The translations under genes and the position numbers were made by a program. From Lachnospira pectinoschiza (GTDB taxonomy: Bacteria; Bacillota; Clostridia; Lachnospirales; Lachnospiraceae): a stretch of DNA of 64,000 bases. Of the stretch, positions 1 to 8,166 are shown one piece after another (position 1 is the stretch's first letter; each line of letters starts with the position of its first letter). The stretch lies in the NCBI RefSeq assembly GCF_900103815.1, contig NZ_FNHZ01000003.1:186001-250000 (forward strand), in the 5' to 3' direction. The notes below the pieces were generated by a model. It was not told the DNA's origin and ran no database searches. It was given only the letters and a program-made list of their open reading frames with translations.

Positions 1-598
1 GCTTATAGCAATCGATGTAGACATTGTCTGTCTTTCCTGACTGAGAGTTATCCTTTGAATTAGATGGGTCCCATTTTAAAAATATTTCATAAGTTCCATC
101 TCCATCAACATCCCCAACAGATGCGTCATTTGGAGTATAGCCAGAGCCTGGCTTATCAAGCTTTAACTCTAAGTAGGACTTATCTGATTTTACCACTGGT
201 GAATCAGTGGATTTTTTTACGTTATTTACATAAGTATCTACTCTGTAGTTTGAGTTAGCATTTCCATTCTTATCAATATAGCAAGTTGCATCCCCTGCGT
301 TACTCGTATATATGAGAGAATTGTCTCTATACAATTTAAATACTGTGTTTGAAGAGTCACTTGCTAGCATACGCCAGCTTACAATCATGCCTGAACCTGT
401 GTTGAATGCTGTTACACCCCTGTTTAAGTATTCAACCGTTACTGCGCTGCTTGTAGCAGCCTCTGTTTTTGTAGTATTTGCTACTGTTCCAAGCAATCCG
501 CCAAAAAGCATGCTTGTTACCGTTAAACTAGCCATAAATAAAGATGCTAGCTTTTTGGTCCCCCTAGACCTAGGCTTAAGTCTCATAAATTTTGCCAT
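1..598 (-). CDS. Rhamnogalacturonan lyase, PL11 family (N-terminal part, cut by window edge)
   Basis: I translated this frame by hand from the ATG at 596-598, which follows a strong AGGAGG ribosome site (complement at 603-608). The protein starts with a basic stretch and a hydrophobic signal segment (about residues 16-45). It then reads EYLNRGVTAFNTGSGMIVSW, the typical opening of PL11 rhamnogalacturonan endolyases of the YesW type, followed by a fibronectin-like strand region and DASVGDVDGDGTYEIFLKWD, the calcium-binding start of the PL11 propeller. Such enzymes cleave the rhamnogalacturonan-I backbone of pectin outside the cell by beta-elimination. About 199 residues are present; the catalytic part lies beyond position 1. 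The family call is firm from these motifs, but activity cannot be judged from this part alone. Confidence 0.88.
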   Translation of the reverse strand, partial: MAKFMRLKPRSRGTKKLASLFMASLTVTSMLFGGLLGTVANTTKTEAATSSAVTVEYLNRGVTAFNTGSGMIVSWRMLASDSSNTVFKLYRDNSLIYTSNAGDATCYIDKNGNANSNYRVDTYVNNVKKSTDSPVVKSDKSYLELKLDKPGSGYTPNDASVGDVDGDGTYEIFLKWDPSNSKDNSQSGKTDNVYIDCYK

Positions 599-718
599 AA
601 TACCTCCTAAGTATCTAAACATTAATTACGTTAGTCAATTTGCAGACCCCCTTTGACCAACATCTTTATAATATTTAATTATTAAAATTTCTTCAATAGT
701 ACCTTGAACCTATAAAAA

Positions 719-752
719 AGGCATTATACCTATATTTCTAGGTATAATGCCT
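719..752 (-). terminator. Rho-independent terminator after the HAD gene
   Basis: A perfect 14-bp stem (AGGCATTATACCTA with its complement, 6-nt loop) is followed on the minus strand by a T-run (complement of 714-718). It lies 29 nt beyond the HAD hydrolase stop and separates that gene from the pectin lyase. Confidence 0.85.
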
Positions 753-780
753 ATAAAGTCACACTTTTGTTTTAGATTTT

Positions 781-1392
781 TTAGCAAGCAATTAACTCTT
801 CTAGTAAATCCACTAGCTGTTCCTTAGATTCAATAACCACGCTATCCATGCCAGCCTTAATTGAGCCCTCAACATTTTCCTTTCTATCATCAAGGAAAAG
901 ACATGTGCTTGGATCTAATTCGTATTTATTAAAAAGTGCCTGATAAATTGCTAAATCCGGCTTTAATTCATGCACCATATAAGAAACCATCTTGCCATCT
1001 ACATAATTCCAAAAGCTAGCGTCCTTTGCATGAGAATCAAGAAGGTCCTTTGAATAGTTTGATAAAATGTAAATGCCATAGCCCTTAGACTTTAACTGTC
1101 TTACAAGCTCCCATACATCTTCTCTTTTAACTCTCATAAGATGAGCATTAGTAAAAAACCAGTCTAAAATGTCAGCATCCTTAGGATATTTCTTCTTATA
1201 AGTATCAACAATCTCCTCATAAGTCATAACCCCTCTATCAAACTCAAGCCATAACTTATCTGTAAAAATTCTTGGTCCAAACTCTTCTACTCTTTCCTTA
1301 TCAAGACCGTAATCATCTGTTAGCATCTCCTGCCATCTATAGCCCATTAATACATTACCTATATCAAATACGATATTCTTATACTTCTTCAT
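781..1392 (-). CDS. HAD-superfamily hydrolase, YihX-like (subfamily IA)
   Basis: The protein has 203 residues. Motif I reads FDIGNVL, with Asp nucleophile and the DxGNV pattern seen in YihX-type sugar-phosphate phosphatases rather than the more common DxDGT. Motif II is ILSNYS, motif III the Lys in HELKPD, and motif IV LFLDDRKENV. The helical cap sits between motifs I and II. By family, it would hydrolyse a small phosphorylated metabolite in the cytoplasm (YihX acts on glucose-1-phosphate), but the substrate here is unknown. The start is well supported by GGGAGGAAGA just upstream. The gene stands alone between two terminators or hairpins. Confidence 0.85.
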   Translation of the reverse strand: MKKYKNIVFDIGNVLMGYRWQEMLTDDYGLDKERVEEFGPRIFTDKLWLEFDRGVMTYEEIVDTYKKKYPKDADILDWFFTNAHLMRVKREDVWELVRQLKSKGYGIYILSNYSKDLLDSHAKDASFWNYVDGKMVSYMVHELKPDLAIYQALFNKYELDPSTCLFLDDRKENVEGSIKAGMDSVVIESKEQLVDLLEELIAC

Positions 1393-1454
1393 ATTCTTCC
1401 TCCCTTTGCAAATGTATTAATATTTTCCACGAAAACAAAAATAGTGTCAAGTAA

Positions 1455-1531
1455 AAGACGTGTCAAGGTGGGGTTTCTGCCATGCGGATAAACTTCGTCC
1501 GCACCCAGGCTTGCCACTCGTGACACGTCTT
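1455..1531 (-). repeat. Nested hairpin element in the CAP gene 3' region
   Basis: The outer stem is AAGACGTGTCA (1455-1465) with TGACACGTCTT (1521-1531). Inside are GTGG/CCAC and a short hairpin TGCGGA (1483-1488) with TCCGCA (1498-1503). On the minus strand the outer stem ends in TCTTTTACTT, so it could act as a weak terminator for the CAP-domain gene. It matches no RNA family I know; the SRP RNA, tmRNA and RNase P core motifs are absent. It resembles other nested hairpins in this window. The surrounding 260-base gap (1393-1652) holds nothing else that I can name. Confidence 0.6.
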
Positions 1532-1652
1532 CATTATTCAATGAAACCCTTTAATTAGCTTTCATAAAGCTCTAAACAGGCCATTTAGACCTTGGGGAAC
1601 CGTAGGGCTTCACTATGAACTTAATATCGGGTCATATTAAATTGTCAAAAAA

Positions 1653-2438
1653 TTAATTCATAAATATAGCCACCCAATAGTAATTACCTTCACTATCCTG
1701 GGCTACTCCAACACCCACTCTGGTGTATTTAGAGGAAACTAAAACATTATAATGAGATGGAGATCCTATCCATCCATCAACAATTCCACTAGGACTTGTT
1801 TGGTATCTTCCCATCACTTCACCAAACGATCCTGCTAAACCATAATATGATGCAATCGTTGATGCTTTACTGCCATTCGGCCTCATGTGATGTCCTGTTG
1901 TGGAATCCACAACAAAGAAGTTATTAACAGCATTCTCATAGGCTCTATGACAAGCTGCTAAGGTAATAGTCTGATCTAAGCTTACAGCCCCAAGTCCTTG
2001 GCTCGCTCTAAGATCATTAATTAAACTATAAACTTCATTAATATATGAACTATAAGTTGATGCATTCGCCTTAGCTTGTGCAGCATACGCAGCGTCTCCT
2101 GAAAGCACCTCACTTGTCGTCTCTTCTGTAAGGGCCTCTGTTGGCTGTGTAGTTGCCTCTTCTGTCACAGCAGCTACTGTTGCTGTTGTTGTTTCTTCTA
2201 CATAACTCTCAGTTTCAAGCTCCTGAGTTGTAATTTCTTCAGTAACCTCTTCTACAGTTGTTTCTGTATAGCTTTCCGTTTCAATCACATCCTCTACATT
2301 AGCTGCTAAATCCTGATTAGCATTTGATTGAAAAAAATTAGGATTTACACTGGCAAAAACAGCAATTCCTCCAGCAATTACAACAATCGAGCTTGCTAAT
2401 GCAATTGAAAGTTTCTTTCCAAACTTCTTCTTTAACAT
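1653..2438 (-). CDS. Secreted CAP/SCP-domain protein with Thr/Glu-rich linker
   Basis: After a basic start (MLKKKFGKK) comes a hydrophobic signal or anchor (about residues 10-30), then about 90 residues rich in Thr, Glu and Val (ETT, EEATTQ repeats), typical of wall-spanning linkers. The last 125 residues form a CAP (SCP/PR1, YkwD-like) domain, with INEVYSLINDLRASQGL, LAACHRAYENA, a HHMRPNG segment, GEVMG, and WIGSPSHYNVL near the end. Its biochemical role is uncertain in bacteria. An upstream ATG at 2456 is possible, but GGGAGAG then falls just before the ATG at 2438, so I prefer the later start. Several repeated AGTACC motifs lie upstream. Confidence 0.85.
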   Translation of the reverse strand: MLKKKFGKKLSIALASSIVVIAGGIAVFASVNPNFFQSNANQDLAANVEDVIETESYTETTVEEVTEEITTQELETESYVEETTTATVAAVTEEATTQPTEALTEETTSEVLSGDAAYAAQAKANASTYSSYINEVYSLINDLRASQGLGAVSLDQTITLAACHRAYENAVNNFFVVDSTTGHHMRPNGSKASTIASYYGLAGSFGEVMGRYQTSPSGIVDGWIGSPSHYNVLVSSKYTRVGVGVAQDSEGNYYWVAIFMN

Positions 2439-2536
2439 CTCTTTACTCTCTCCCATCCCTATTATATTAAATTTTAGCCCGTCTTTAATGTAGGTTTATA
2501 TTACACCCACTCTATGTGGATGTCAACTAAAAATTT

Positions 2537-2673
2537 AGTACCCTGGTACTAGTCCTATTTTGAAATTAGTACCTTCATAAAGAGGAAGAAATCCTTTATT
2601 TATGCCTGTTTAAACCTAATTTTTCGTGTTGATAAACTCCGAATATATAAAGTATTGTATTAAAAATAGTACC
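2537..2673. promoter_or_regulatory. Repeated AGTACC motifs upstream of the CAP gene
   Basis: AGTACC occurs at 2537-2542 as a dyad with GGTACT at 2545-2550, and again at 2568-2573 and 2668-2673. Another copy lies at 698-703, upstream of the pectin lyase. The gap 2439-2785 otherwise holds only the terminator at 2719-2752. The spacing suggests a possible binding site for a regulator of secreted enzymes, but no regulator is known for this motif, so the role is speculative. Confidence 0.3.
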
Positions 2674-2718
2674 TGCTATAGTCAAATTTCACAATAACTT
2701 TTTAGGGGTAAAAAAAGG

Positions 2719-2752
2719 AACGACAAAATAGCAAAACCTGATGTCGTTCCCT
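2719..2752 (-). terminator. Rho-independent terminator after the 2786-3547 membrane protein
   Basis: The stem GGAACGACA/TGTCGTTCC has a 16-nt loop, and the minus strand continues into TTTTTTTA. It lies 34 nt downstream of the membrane protein stop. Confidence 0.82.
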
Positions 2753-2785
2753 TATAATTTTATTCATTTTTATATTCATTTATAT

Positions 2786-3547
2786 CTAATTACTTTTTCT
2801 AAAATCATGCATGTAGGCCACAAATAAAATATAGATTAAAAGCAATGAAAATAATCCGCAGGAAATTGATCCATACATAAGATAATTCATTGATACAATC
2901 ATTACACTAGATGCTACAAGCATAATCATTCTTGTTAGATTCACTAATTCAAAGAAGGCTAAAAAGGACTTCTTCTTACTATAGTGAGGTTCCATCATAG
3001 GGGCAAGTAATGCCCAGGCAACCGTTGCAATCTCAAGGCCAAACACGTTGTTTATTTCCCTATTTATCACATATCCCCATGTCATTACAAGGATAAATGT
3101 AGCAATAAAATAGATAGTCTTTAAAACTCTTGCCCTCTTAATATTCCTAACAGCTTCTTTTAACTCAACGCATGCGCCATATAAATTAATATTTCTTATT
3201 TCTTCCTTAGTTAGACAGGAATTAAGATTAATTACACCTGTCTCATCTGACTTTAACTTATATAATGCCGCTTTGATTTTACGTTCTGAAACTTCTTCAA
3301 GGCCAATAATCACATTGGCAAATCTGTTAAAAAAGGCGATCTTCTTATCTGAGCAAGAATCTAAAATCTCGTCTAAGTGATCAATCATTAATTCACTTAA
3401 ACCAGATTCATCTGAAAGATTTAGCAAAATATCGTCGAGGTTGTCATCAGATGTATCTGCACCTATTTCTTTGACCTTTCGCTTAAAGTAGTTTACTACT
3501 TCCAATATACGGCTGTTATAATCCAGTAATTCTTCCGCTGAATTCAT
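2786..3547 (-). CDS. Hypothetical membrane protein
   Basis: I do not recognise a family. The first 135 residues are hydrophilic, helical and acidic (GADTSDDNLDDILLNLSDESG). The C-terminal half has four likely membrane segments (about residues 140-160, 168-186, 202-222 and 227-246) and ends in the basic tail HDFRKSN. The start is supported by GGGGG directly upstream of the ATG. The gene is flanked by terminators on both sides, so it is probably a single transcription unit. A cytoplasmic helical domain joined to a membrane domain could mean sensing or scaffolding, but this is a guess. Confidence 0.6.
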   Translation of the reverse strand: MNSAEELLDYNSRILEVVNYFKRKVKEIGADTSDDNLDDILLNLSDESGLSELMIDHLDEILDSCSDKKIAFFNRFANVIIGLEEVSERKIKAALYKLKSDETGVINLNSCLTKEEIRNINLYGACVELKEAVRNIKRARVLKTIYFIATFILVMTWGYVINREINNVFGLEIATVAWALLAPMMEPHYSKKKSFLAFFELVNLTRMIMLVASSVMIVSMNYLMYGSISCGLFSLLLIYILFVAYMHDFRKSN

Positions 3548-3675
3548 AATACCCCCATTCTATTGGATGTAAGCCACCTCCCCATGCTACCCCAATTAGT
3601 TTTATTTAATTCCCACGATTGTTGTACATTTATTATACAACAAATTTCCCCAAAAAACTTGTATATAATAAAAAC

Positions 3676-3719
3676 AACACCTTCTAAACTTTGACTCAAA
3701 TCAAGATTTAGAAGGTGTT
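3676..3719 (-). terminator. Rho-independent terminator after the ThrE-like exporter
   Basis: The stem AACACCTTCTAAA/TTTAGAAGGTGTT is perfect, with an 18-nt loop, and the minus strand continues into TTTTTATTATA. It lies 38 nt after the stop of the exporter gene. Confidence 0.85.
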
Positions 3720-3756
3720 AACGTATTTATCAAATCGCAAAATCAACATCTTGTAT

Positions 3757-4995
3757 CTAACGATCTCTTTTTAAAACAAATCTTTTTGTAAGACCTCTTT
3801 CATCTAATCGTTTTGTAATTACATCTGCTACTGCAGTAACAATTATTACACCGGCTGCTATACCAAAGGAGATAAGAATTGTTCTTATTCCAAAGGATGA
3901 AAAACCTGGCCAATCCCCTGATACTGCCTTTCTAAGGGTTCTATATAAAAGACCTCCTGGCACCATAGGCACAATTCCTGGCACTAAAAATACGGTAACA
4001 GGACATTTGTAAACCCTTGCCAAAAATTCTGCAACAATTGTAATAGCTGCGGAGGCGATTATATAAGAAAGGAATTCCATCACTCCAAAGTTTTGTAAAA
4101 TAATAGCTACTGCCCAAGCAAAGGCGCCTCCTAGGGTTCCCGGTAAAATATGCTTATAATCAAGGTTAAACCAAAGGGTAATACCAAGAGTTCCACCTAG
4201 GGCTGAAAAAATTGTAACCCACATATTCACATCACTTCTTACCTCTGAACTTGTTGTACAAAGAGCAAATCCAAAGGCGATTCCAAGACAGAGAATAATA
4301 GATTCCACACTTCTTAAAAGACCAGTAATAGTCTCACCAGAAAACATATCTCTAATGGAATTAGTAAAGGCAAGACCTGGCACAAAAGGCATAATATTAC
4401 CCATACTTACTGCCGCTGCATTAAGGGGAATTCCAAGAGAATTTGGAATATCTGCTAATAAACCACCGGCAAAACTACATATAAGAATTGCATAGTAATT
4501 ATTAAGACTTAAGCTTAAAAGATAGCTATAAACCACTCTTAGAACTGCACCAAGAAGGGCAGAATACAAAGCTTCTACTATATTACCTCCAAAGAAAATG
4601 CAAAAGAAACCCGAAACTAATGCCCAGGCCACAGCTAATTTAAATAGTGACACATCTGCCTTTTCATTGATCTTATCTAGTCTTTCTCTAAATTCTTCAA
4701 GTTTTACATAATTACCACAGACACATCTAGATAGGTTATTTAACTGGGATAATTTATGCATGTCGTAATCTTGTCCCGGCACTCTTCTTGTCTGAGTAAC
4801 CACTCTGTCATCATCTGTTTGAACTGTAACTATTAAACAGGAAGTAATTCCTAAAATATCTACTTTTTTTGCGCCGTAAGCATAACAAATTCGGCTAACA
4901 GTTGATTCTACTCTGCTTACCTCTCCGCCTGCCACGTACAAGCTCTCTCCCAAATCAAGAGCACATTTTACAATCTGTTCCCATCTATTTGCCAT
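3757..4995 (-). CDS. Threonine/serine exporter, fused ThrE + ThrE_2 domains
   Basis: The 412-residue protein combines the two halves of the ThrE family, which many Firmicutes encode as separate genes (DUF1212 and DUF3815 types). The N-terminal soluble part has LDLGESLYVAGGEVSRVE and the strand ITSCLIVTVQ, typical of ThrE. About ten hydrophobic segments follow from residue 120 onward. The C-terminal half contains KCPVTVFLVPGIVPMVPGG, typical of ThrE_2. Known members export small hydroxyl amino acids using the proton gradient; in this organism the substrate is inferred. The gene is monocistronic or follows the toxin-antitoxin pair upstream, and ends at a clear terminator. Confidence 0.82.
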   Translation of the reverse strand: MANRWEQIVKCALDLGESLYVAGGEVSRVESTVSRICYAYGAKKVDILGITSCLIVTVQTDDDRVVTQTRRVPGQDYDMHKLSQLNNLSRCVCGNYVKLEEFRERLDKINEKADVSLFKLAVAWALVSGFFCIFFGGNIVEALYSALLGAVLRVVYSYLLSLSLNNYYAILICSFAGGLLADIPNSLGIPLNAAAVSMGNIMPFVPGLAFTNSIRDMFSGETITGLLRSVESIILCLGIAFGFALCTTSSEVRSDVNMWVTIFSALGGTLGITLWFNLDYKHILPGTLGGAFAWAVAIILQNFGVMEFLSYIIASAAITIVAEFLARVYKCPVTVFLVPGIVPMVPGGLLYRTLRKAVSGDWPGFSSFGIRTILISFGIAAGVIIVTAVADVITKRLDERGLTKRFVLKRDR

Positions 4996-5023
4996 AACAA
5001 CTAACCTCTTATAAGCTTGCGCA

Positions 5024-5671
5024 TTATCTTTCTAATATATCTTCAACATCACAGGCAAGGGCCTTAGCTAAATTAAGAATTGTAGCCACACTTGCCTTAT
5101 TTATATCATTCTGACGTTGTTCATAGAGCTGAATCATTCTATAAGTAACCTCTGATTCATTGGATAATTGCCTCTGGGACATCCCTCTTGCCTTTCTAAT
5201 TTTGGCAAGATTAGTAGTTTTATCTCTTCTCTTTTGACTAATAATTTTATTAGCTTCTTTCACGAATTCTTCTACGTCTTCATCATGGAGTCCGTCGTAC
5301 AAGGACAATATCTTCTCTATTGTAAGCCCTCGATTGAAAATGTCAACAAATCTTAGAGAACTTTTCCATTGAAAATATGCCAAGGCCCAACCAGTCCAAT
5401 ATTCCGCCTCGTCAAAGTTCTTATTTCTTGGCTTAATTGCCTGTATATCCTTGCCTTGCTTTAGTAAAACTGTATCTACTAATTCCACTCCTGACATACC
5501 AGTTATATACTTTGGATTTCCGATTTCAAACTGTCTAGCAATGCCGGTCTCAATAAAACTAATTAAGAACTCATCCCCATCAATTCCTAAATCATATATA
5601 GCATAATCAAACATATCCCCAAGATTACACATTGCGTCATCCAAGTATGTATCGTTGTAGGCATTCATCAT
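5024..5671 (-). CDS. XRE-family HTH protein, probable antitoxin partner of the DUF3990 gene
   Basis: The 215-residue protein has an unrecognised N-terminal domain (about residues 1-140; FLISFIETGIARQFEIG, GMSGVELVDTVL) and a C-terminal Cro/C1-type helix-turn-helix (about 152-210; LAKIRKARGMSQRQLSNESE, then YEQRQNDINKASVATILNLA). It overlaps the end of the upstream DUF3990 gene by 35 nt, so the two are translationally coupled. Such pairs are usually toxin-antitoxin modules in which the HTH protein represses the operon. The inverted repeats at 6365-6420 would be its operator. Two in-frame ATGs (5671 and 5668) are equally possible starts. The antitoxin role is inferred from gene context. Confidence 0.68.
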   Translation of the reverse strand: MMNAYNDTYLDDAMCNLGDMFDYAIYDLGIDGDEFLISFIETGIARQFEIGNPKYITGMSGVELVDTVLLKQGKDIQAIKPRNKNFDEAEYWTGWALAYFQWKSSLRFVDIFNRGLTIEKILSLYDGLHDEDVEEFVKEANKIISQKRRDKTTNLAKIRKARGMSQRQLSNESEVTYRMIQLYEQRQNDINKASVATILNLAKALACDVEDILER

Positions 5672-6329
5672 TGGATTTCCACCCCTTTTCCACTATATCG
5701 TTAATATAGAGCTTAAGTCCGTCGTCCTCCTCACTTATAGACTTAGTAAATTCCTCTCTAAACTTCATATCTCTGGCTATTTTTTTAGGATAATAAATCT
5801 CCTTATTTGCGAAGCTAGCCTTTTTAAATTCTAATAAATCGTAGACTTTCTTAGTTCTAAGTAAAAGTTGAATTCCATTTTTGCCTAAATCCATAGACTT
5901 ATAAAAATTTTCAAGGGAAATATCATTATTAAGAAAAGCATTAGTGATGGCAAAGTAAGAATCATCAGCTCTGTAGCCTCTTACGATGTCACATTTCCAA
6001 TAATCCACATAGAAATTATCTAAAATGTACTTTCTAGCCCTTATAGCATCCTCGCCATTTATCCTAAACTGTCTATTCTCAAGGACTATTGCCATCCAAT
6101 TAAAAATGTTATACTCACCGGAATTTAAATCTAGAAAATTAATGCCCTCACCCTTTAAATTGATTTCAAACTCACTAACAAAGCCATTAGTTTTGTTTTG
6201 ACAGGCCCATTCTTTAGTAATCTCCATCTCTTGTGAACAATAAAAGCCCTGACCAAAATCATTAAAAATAAAGCCTTCTCCCCAGACAGGCTTCTTTATA
6301 ATACGTTCGGCACCATGGTATAGTTTCAT
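5637..6329 (-). CDS. DUF3990-family protein, probable toxin (ADP-ribosyltransferase-like)
   Basis: The first 60 residues read MKLYHGAERIIKKPVW, then FNDFGQGFYCSQEMEITKEW and ACQN, the signature of DUF3990 proteins. Members have been proposed to carry an ADP-ribosyltransferase-like fold and occur in toxin-antitoxin pairs. The rest (230 residues in all) has YWKCDIVRGYRADDSYF and no membrane segment, so it should be cytoplasmic. It is first in a two-gene operon with the XRE protein and sits directly behind a promoter with dyad operators. The target of the supposed toxin is unknown, and the catalytic residues cannot be fixed by eye. Confidence 0.7.
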   Translation of the reverse strand: MKLYHGAERIIKKPVWGEGFIFNDFGQGFYCSQEMEITKEWACQNKTNGFVSEFEINLKGEGINFLDLNSGEYNIFNWMAIVLENRQFRINGEDAIRARKYILDNFYVDYWKCDIVRGYRADDSYFAITNAFLNNDISLENFYKSMDLGKNGIQLLLRTKKVYDLLEFKKASFANKEIYYPKKIARDMKFREEFTKSISEEDDGLKLYINDIVEKGWKSNDECLQRYILG

Positions 6330-6364
6330 AAAACACCCTCTTATTTAATTTTAATCACGAAAAA

Positions 6365-6427
6365 ACCATCGTTAAAACGATGTATATACTTTAAGTATAT
6401 TATATCGTCTAAACGATGGTTTGTAAA
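6365..6427 (-). promoter_or_regulatory. Promoter with paired dyad operators; also a possible terminator for the suf operon
   Basis: On the minus strand TTTACA (6422-6427), a 17-nt spacer and TATAAT (6399-6404) form a good sigma-A promoter for the DUF3990/XRE operon. The spacer holds the dyad ATCGTCTAAACGAT (6404-6417), and a second dyad CATCGTTAAAACGATG lies at 6367-6382, near the expected transcription start. This layout fits autorepression by the XRE protein. The outer arms together form a long inverted repeat followed on the minus strand by TTTTTT, so the same sequence could also stop transcription coming from sufU. Confidence 0.7.
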
Positions 6428-6472
6428 CTTATTCTATAATTTTTATTTTAATGGATTTGTATGTTTATTCTG

Positions 6473-6901
6473 TTACTCTGTCTCGAACATCTCTTCAAGA
6501 GTGTGCCATGAAAGCACTGCACACTTAACTCTAGCTGGCATATGGGAAATATCCTGTAGAGCACCGGCTTCCTCTAAGCTTTCGATTTCCTCAGGACTAG
6601 CCTCACCCTGAATCATCTTTAAGAAAATGTTAGCATAGTTTAGGGCTTCCTCCTTAGTCTTATCTAAAACTAAGTCGATCATCATATCTGCACTAGCCTG
6701 GGAAATAGCGCATCCATCCCCTACAAAGCCTGCATCTACGATTTTGTCATTCTCTAGCTTAAGCTTTAAAGTAATCTCATCACCGCAAGAAGGGTTTACG
6801 CCCTTAAGTTCTAAGTTTGCACCCTCTATATCATGCTTGTGAAAGGGATTAATATTATGCTCTGTTAAAATTTCATTATAAAAACTTCTATTATTCTCCA
6901 T
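6473..6901 (-). CDS. sufU: Iron-sulfur cluster assembly protein SufU
   Basis: The 142-residue protein has the SufU signature: NPSCGDEITLKL with the first Cys, GFVGDGCAISQASADMM with Asp and the second Cys, and ARVKCAVLSWHTLEE with the third Cys. These residues bind zinc in Gram-positive SufU, which accepts sulfur from SufS and passes it to SufBCD. It is the last gene of the suf operon, and its start overlaps the sufS end by 11 nt. Confidence 0.94.
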   Translation of the reverse strand: MENNRSFYNEILTEHNINPFHKHDIEGANLELKGVNPSCGDEITLKLKLENDKIVDAGFVGDGCAISQASADMMIDLVLDKTKEEALNYANIFLKMIQGEASPEEIESLEEAGALQDISHMPARVKCAVLSWHTLEEMFETE

Positions 6902-8132
6902 AACCTAATTTACCTCTAATCTGTGATAGGGCATCGATAAATCTATCGATATCCGCTTCATTATTATAAAAACCAAGACTGGCTCTTGTTGTTGAATTAA
7001 GACCTAGATATTTTGTAAGAGGCTGAGCGCAGTGATGTCCTGCTCTAACCATTACATCTAGGGAATTCATAATTTCTGATACATCATGTGGATGGCAACC
7101 ATCAATTGTAAAGGTTAAAATGCCATGATGATCGGCAGGATCTTGTGAACCCACTATGTTAACATGAGGGATTGCTTTCATTTTCTCAAAAGCATAAGCT
7201 GTCAACTGATTCTCTCTTTCCTCAATATAGTCAAATCCTACTTTATTCATATAGTCAATGGCTGCATGCAAACCTACAGCACCACTGGCATTAACAGTAC
7301 CTGCTTCAAACTTATGTGGAAGCTCTGCATATGTAGCCCCTTCAAGAGTTACATATTCAATCATTTCTCCCCCGTAGAGGAAAGGTGGCATTTTCTCTAA
7401 TAATTCTTCTTTTCCATAAAGAACGCCAATGCCCATAGGCGCTAGCATCTTATGGCCTGAAAATGCTAAGAAATCAACATCTAAATCCTTAACATCTACC
7501 TTCATATGAGGTACAGACTGGGCTCCATCACAGACAAATACTGCTCCATTTTCATGGGCAAGCTTTGCTAGAGCCTTAATATCATTCTTTATACCAAGTA
7601 CATTTGAAACTTGAGTAATAGCAACTAATTTTGTGTTTTTTGTAATGGCTTTTGCTAACACATCTACTGTGATAGCGCCATTTTCATCAATATCAAGATA
7701 TTTAATCTTAGCACCTGTAGCCTTGGCAACTTCCTGCCAAGGAAGCATGTTAGAGTGGTGCTCCATAATGGAAACAAGGATTTCATCTCCTTCTTTTAAG
7801 AAGGCCTTGCCATAGGAATTGGCTATTAAATTCAAACTCTCTGTAGCATTTCTTGTAAATACAATTTCGGAAATCTTTCCGGCATTGATAAATTTTCTTA
7901 CTGCTTCCCTTGCATCCTCATAGGCGTCAGTAGCCTTAACGGATAGGTCGTATAAACCACGGAGAGGATTAGCATTTGACTCCTCATAATAGTTTTTAAC
8001 TGCTTCAATTACCTGTCTTGGTTTCTGCGATGTTGCTGAATTATCAAGATAGGAAGCACTATCATTAATAATAGGGAAATCTTTTCTTAAACTAGCACCA
8101 ATATTTTTTAATTCTTCCAATGTATAGCCCAT
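6891..8132 (-). CDS. sufS: Cysteine desulfurase SufS
   Basis: This is a 413-residue PLP-dependent class V aminotransferase-fold enzyme that takes sulfur from cysteine for cluster assembly. Visible features are ATSQKPRQVIEAVKNYYEES near the N-terminus, MEHHSNMLPWQ, the PLP-binding lysine in FSGHKMLAPMG, and the catalytic cysteine in MVRAGHHCAQPL near residue 365, the short loop typical of type II (SufS) enzymes. It lies between sufD (gap 34 nt) and sufU (overlap). Confidence 0.95.
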   Translation of the reverse strand: MGYTLEELKNIGASLRKDFPIINDSASYLDNSATSQKPRQVIEAVKNYYEESNANPLRGLYDLSVKATDAYEDAREAVRKFINAGKISEIVFTRNATESLNLIANSYGKAFLKEGDEILVSIMEHHSNMLPWQEVAKATGAKIKYLDIDENGAITVDVLAKAITKNTKLVAITQVSNVLGIKNDIKALAKLAHENGAVFVCDGAQSVPHMKVDVKDLDVDFLAFSGHKMLAPMGIGVLYGKEELLEKMPPFLYGGEMIEYVTLEGATYAELPHKFEAGTVNASGAVGLHAAIDYMNKVGFDYIEERENQLTAYAFEKMKAIPHVNIVGSQDPADHHGILTFTIDGCHPHDVSEIMNSLDVMVRAGHHCAQPLTKYLGLNSTTRASLGFYNNEADIDRFIDALSQIRGKLGYGE

Positions 8133-8166
8133 ACTCTAACACTCCTTCTTCTTTAAAACTAGCCAC

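Noticed and set aside
1455..1531. SRP RNA, tmRNA or 6S RNA
   Set aside because: The SRP GGAAGCAGC core, the tmRNA ends and the long 6S bulged stem are not visible, so I list it only as an unassigned hairpin.
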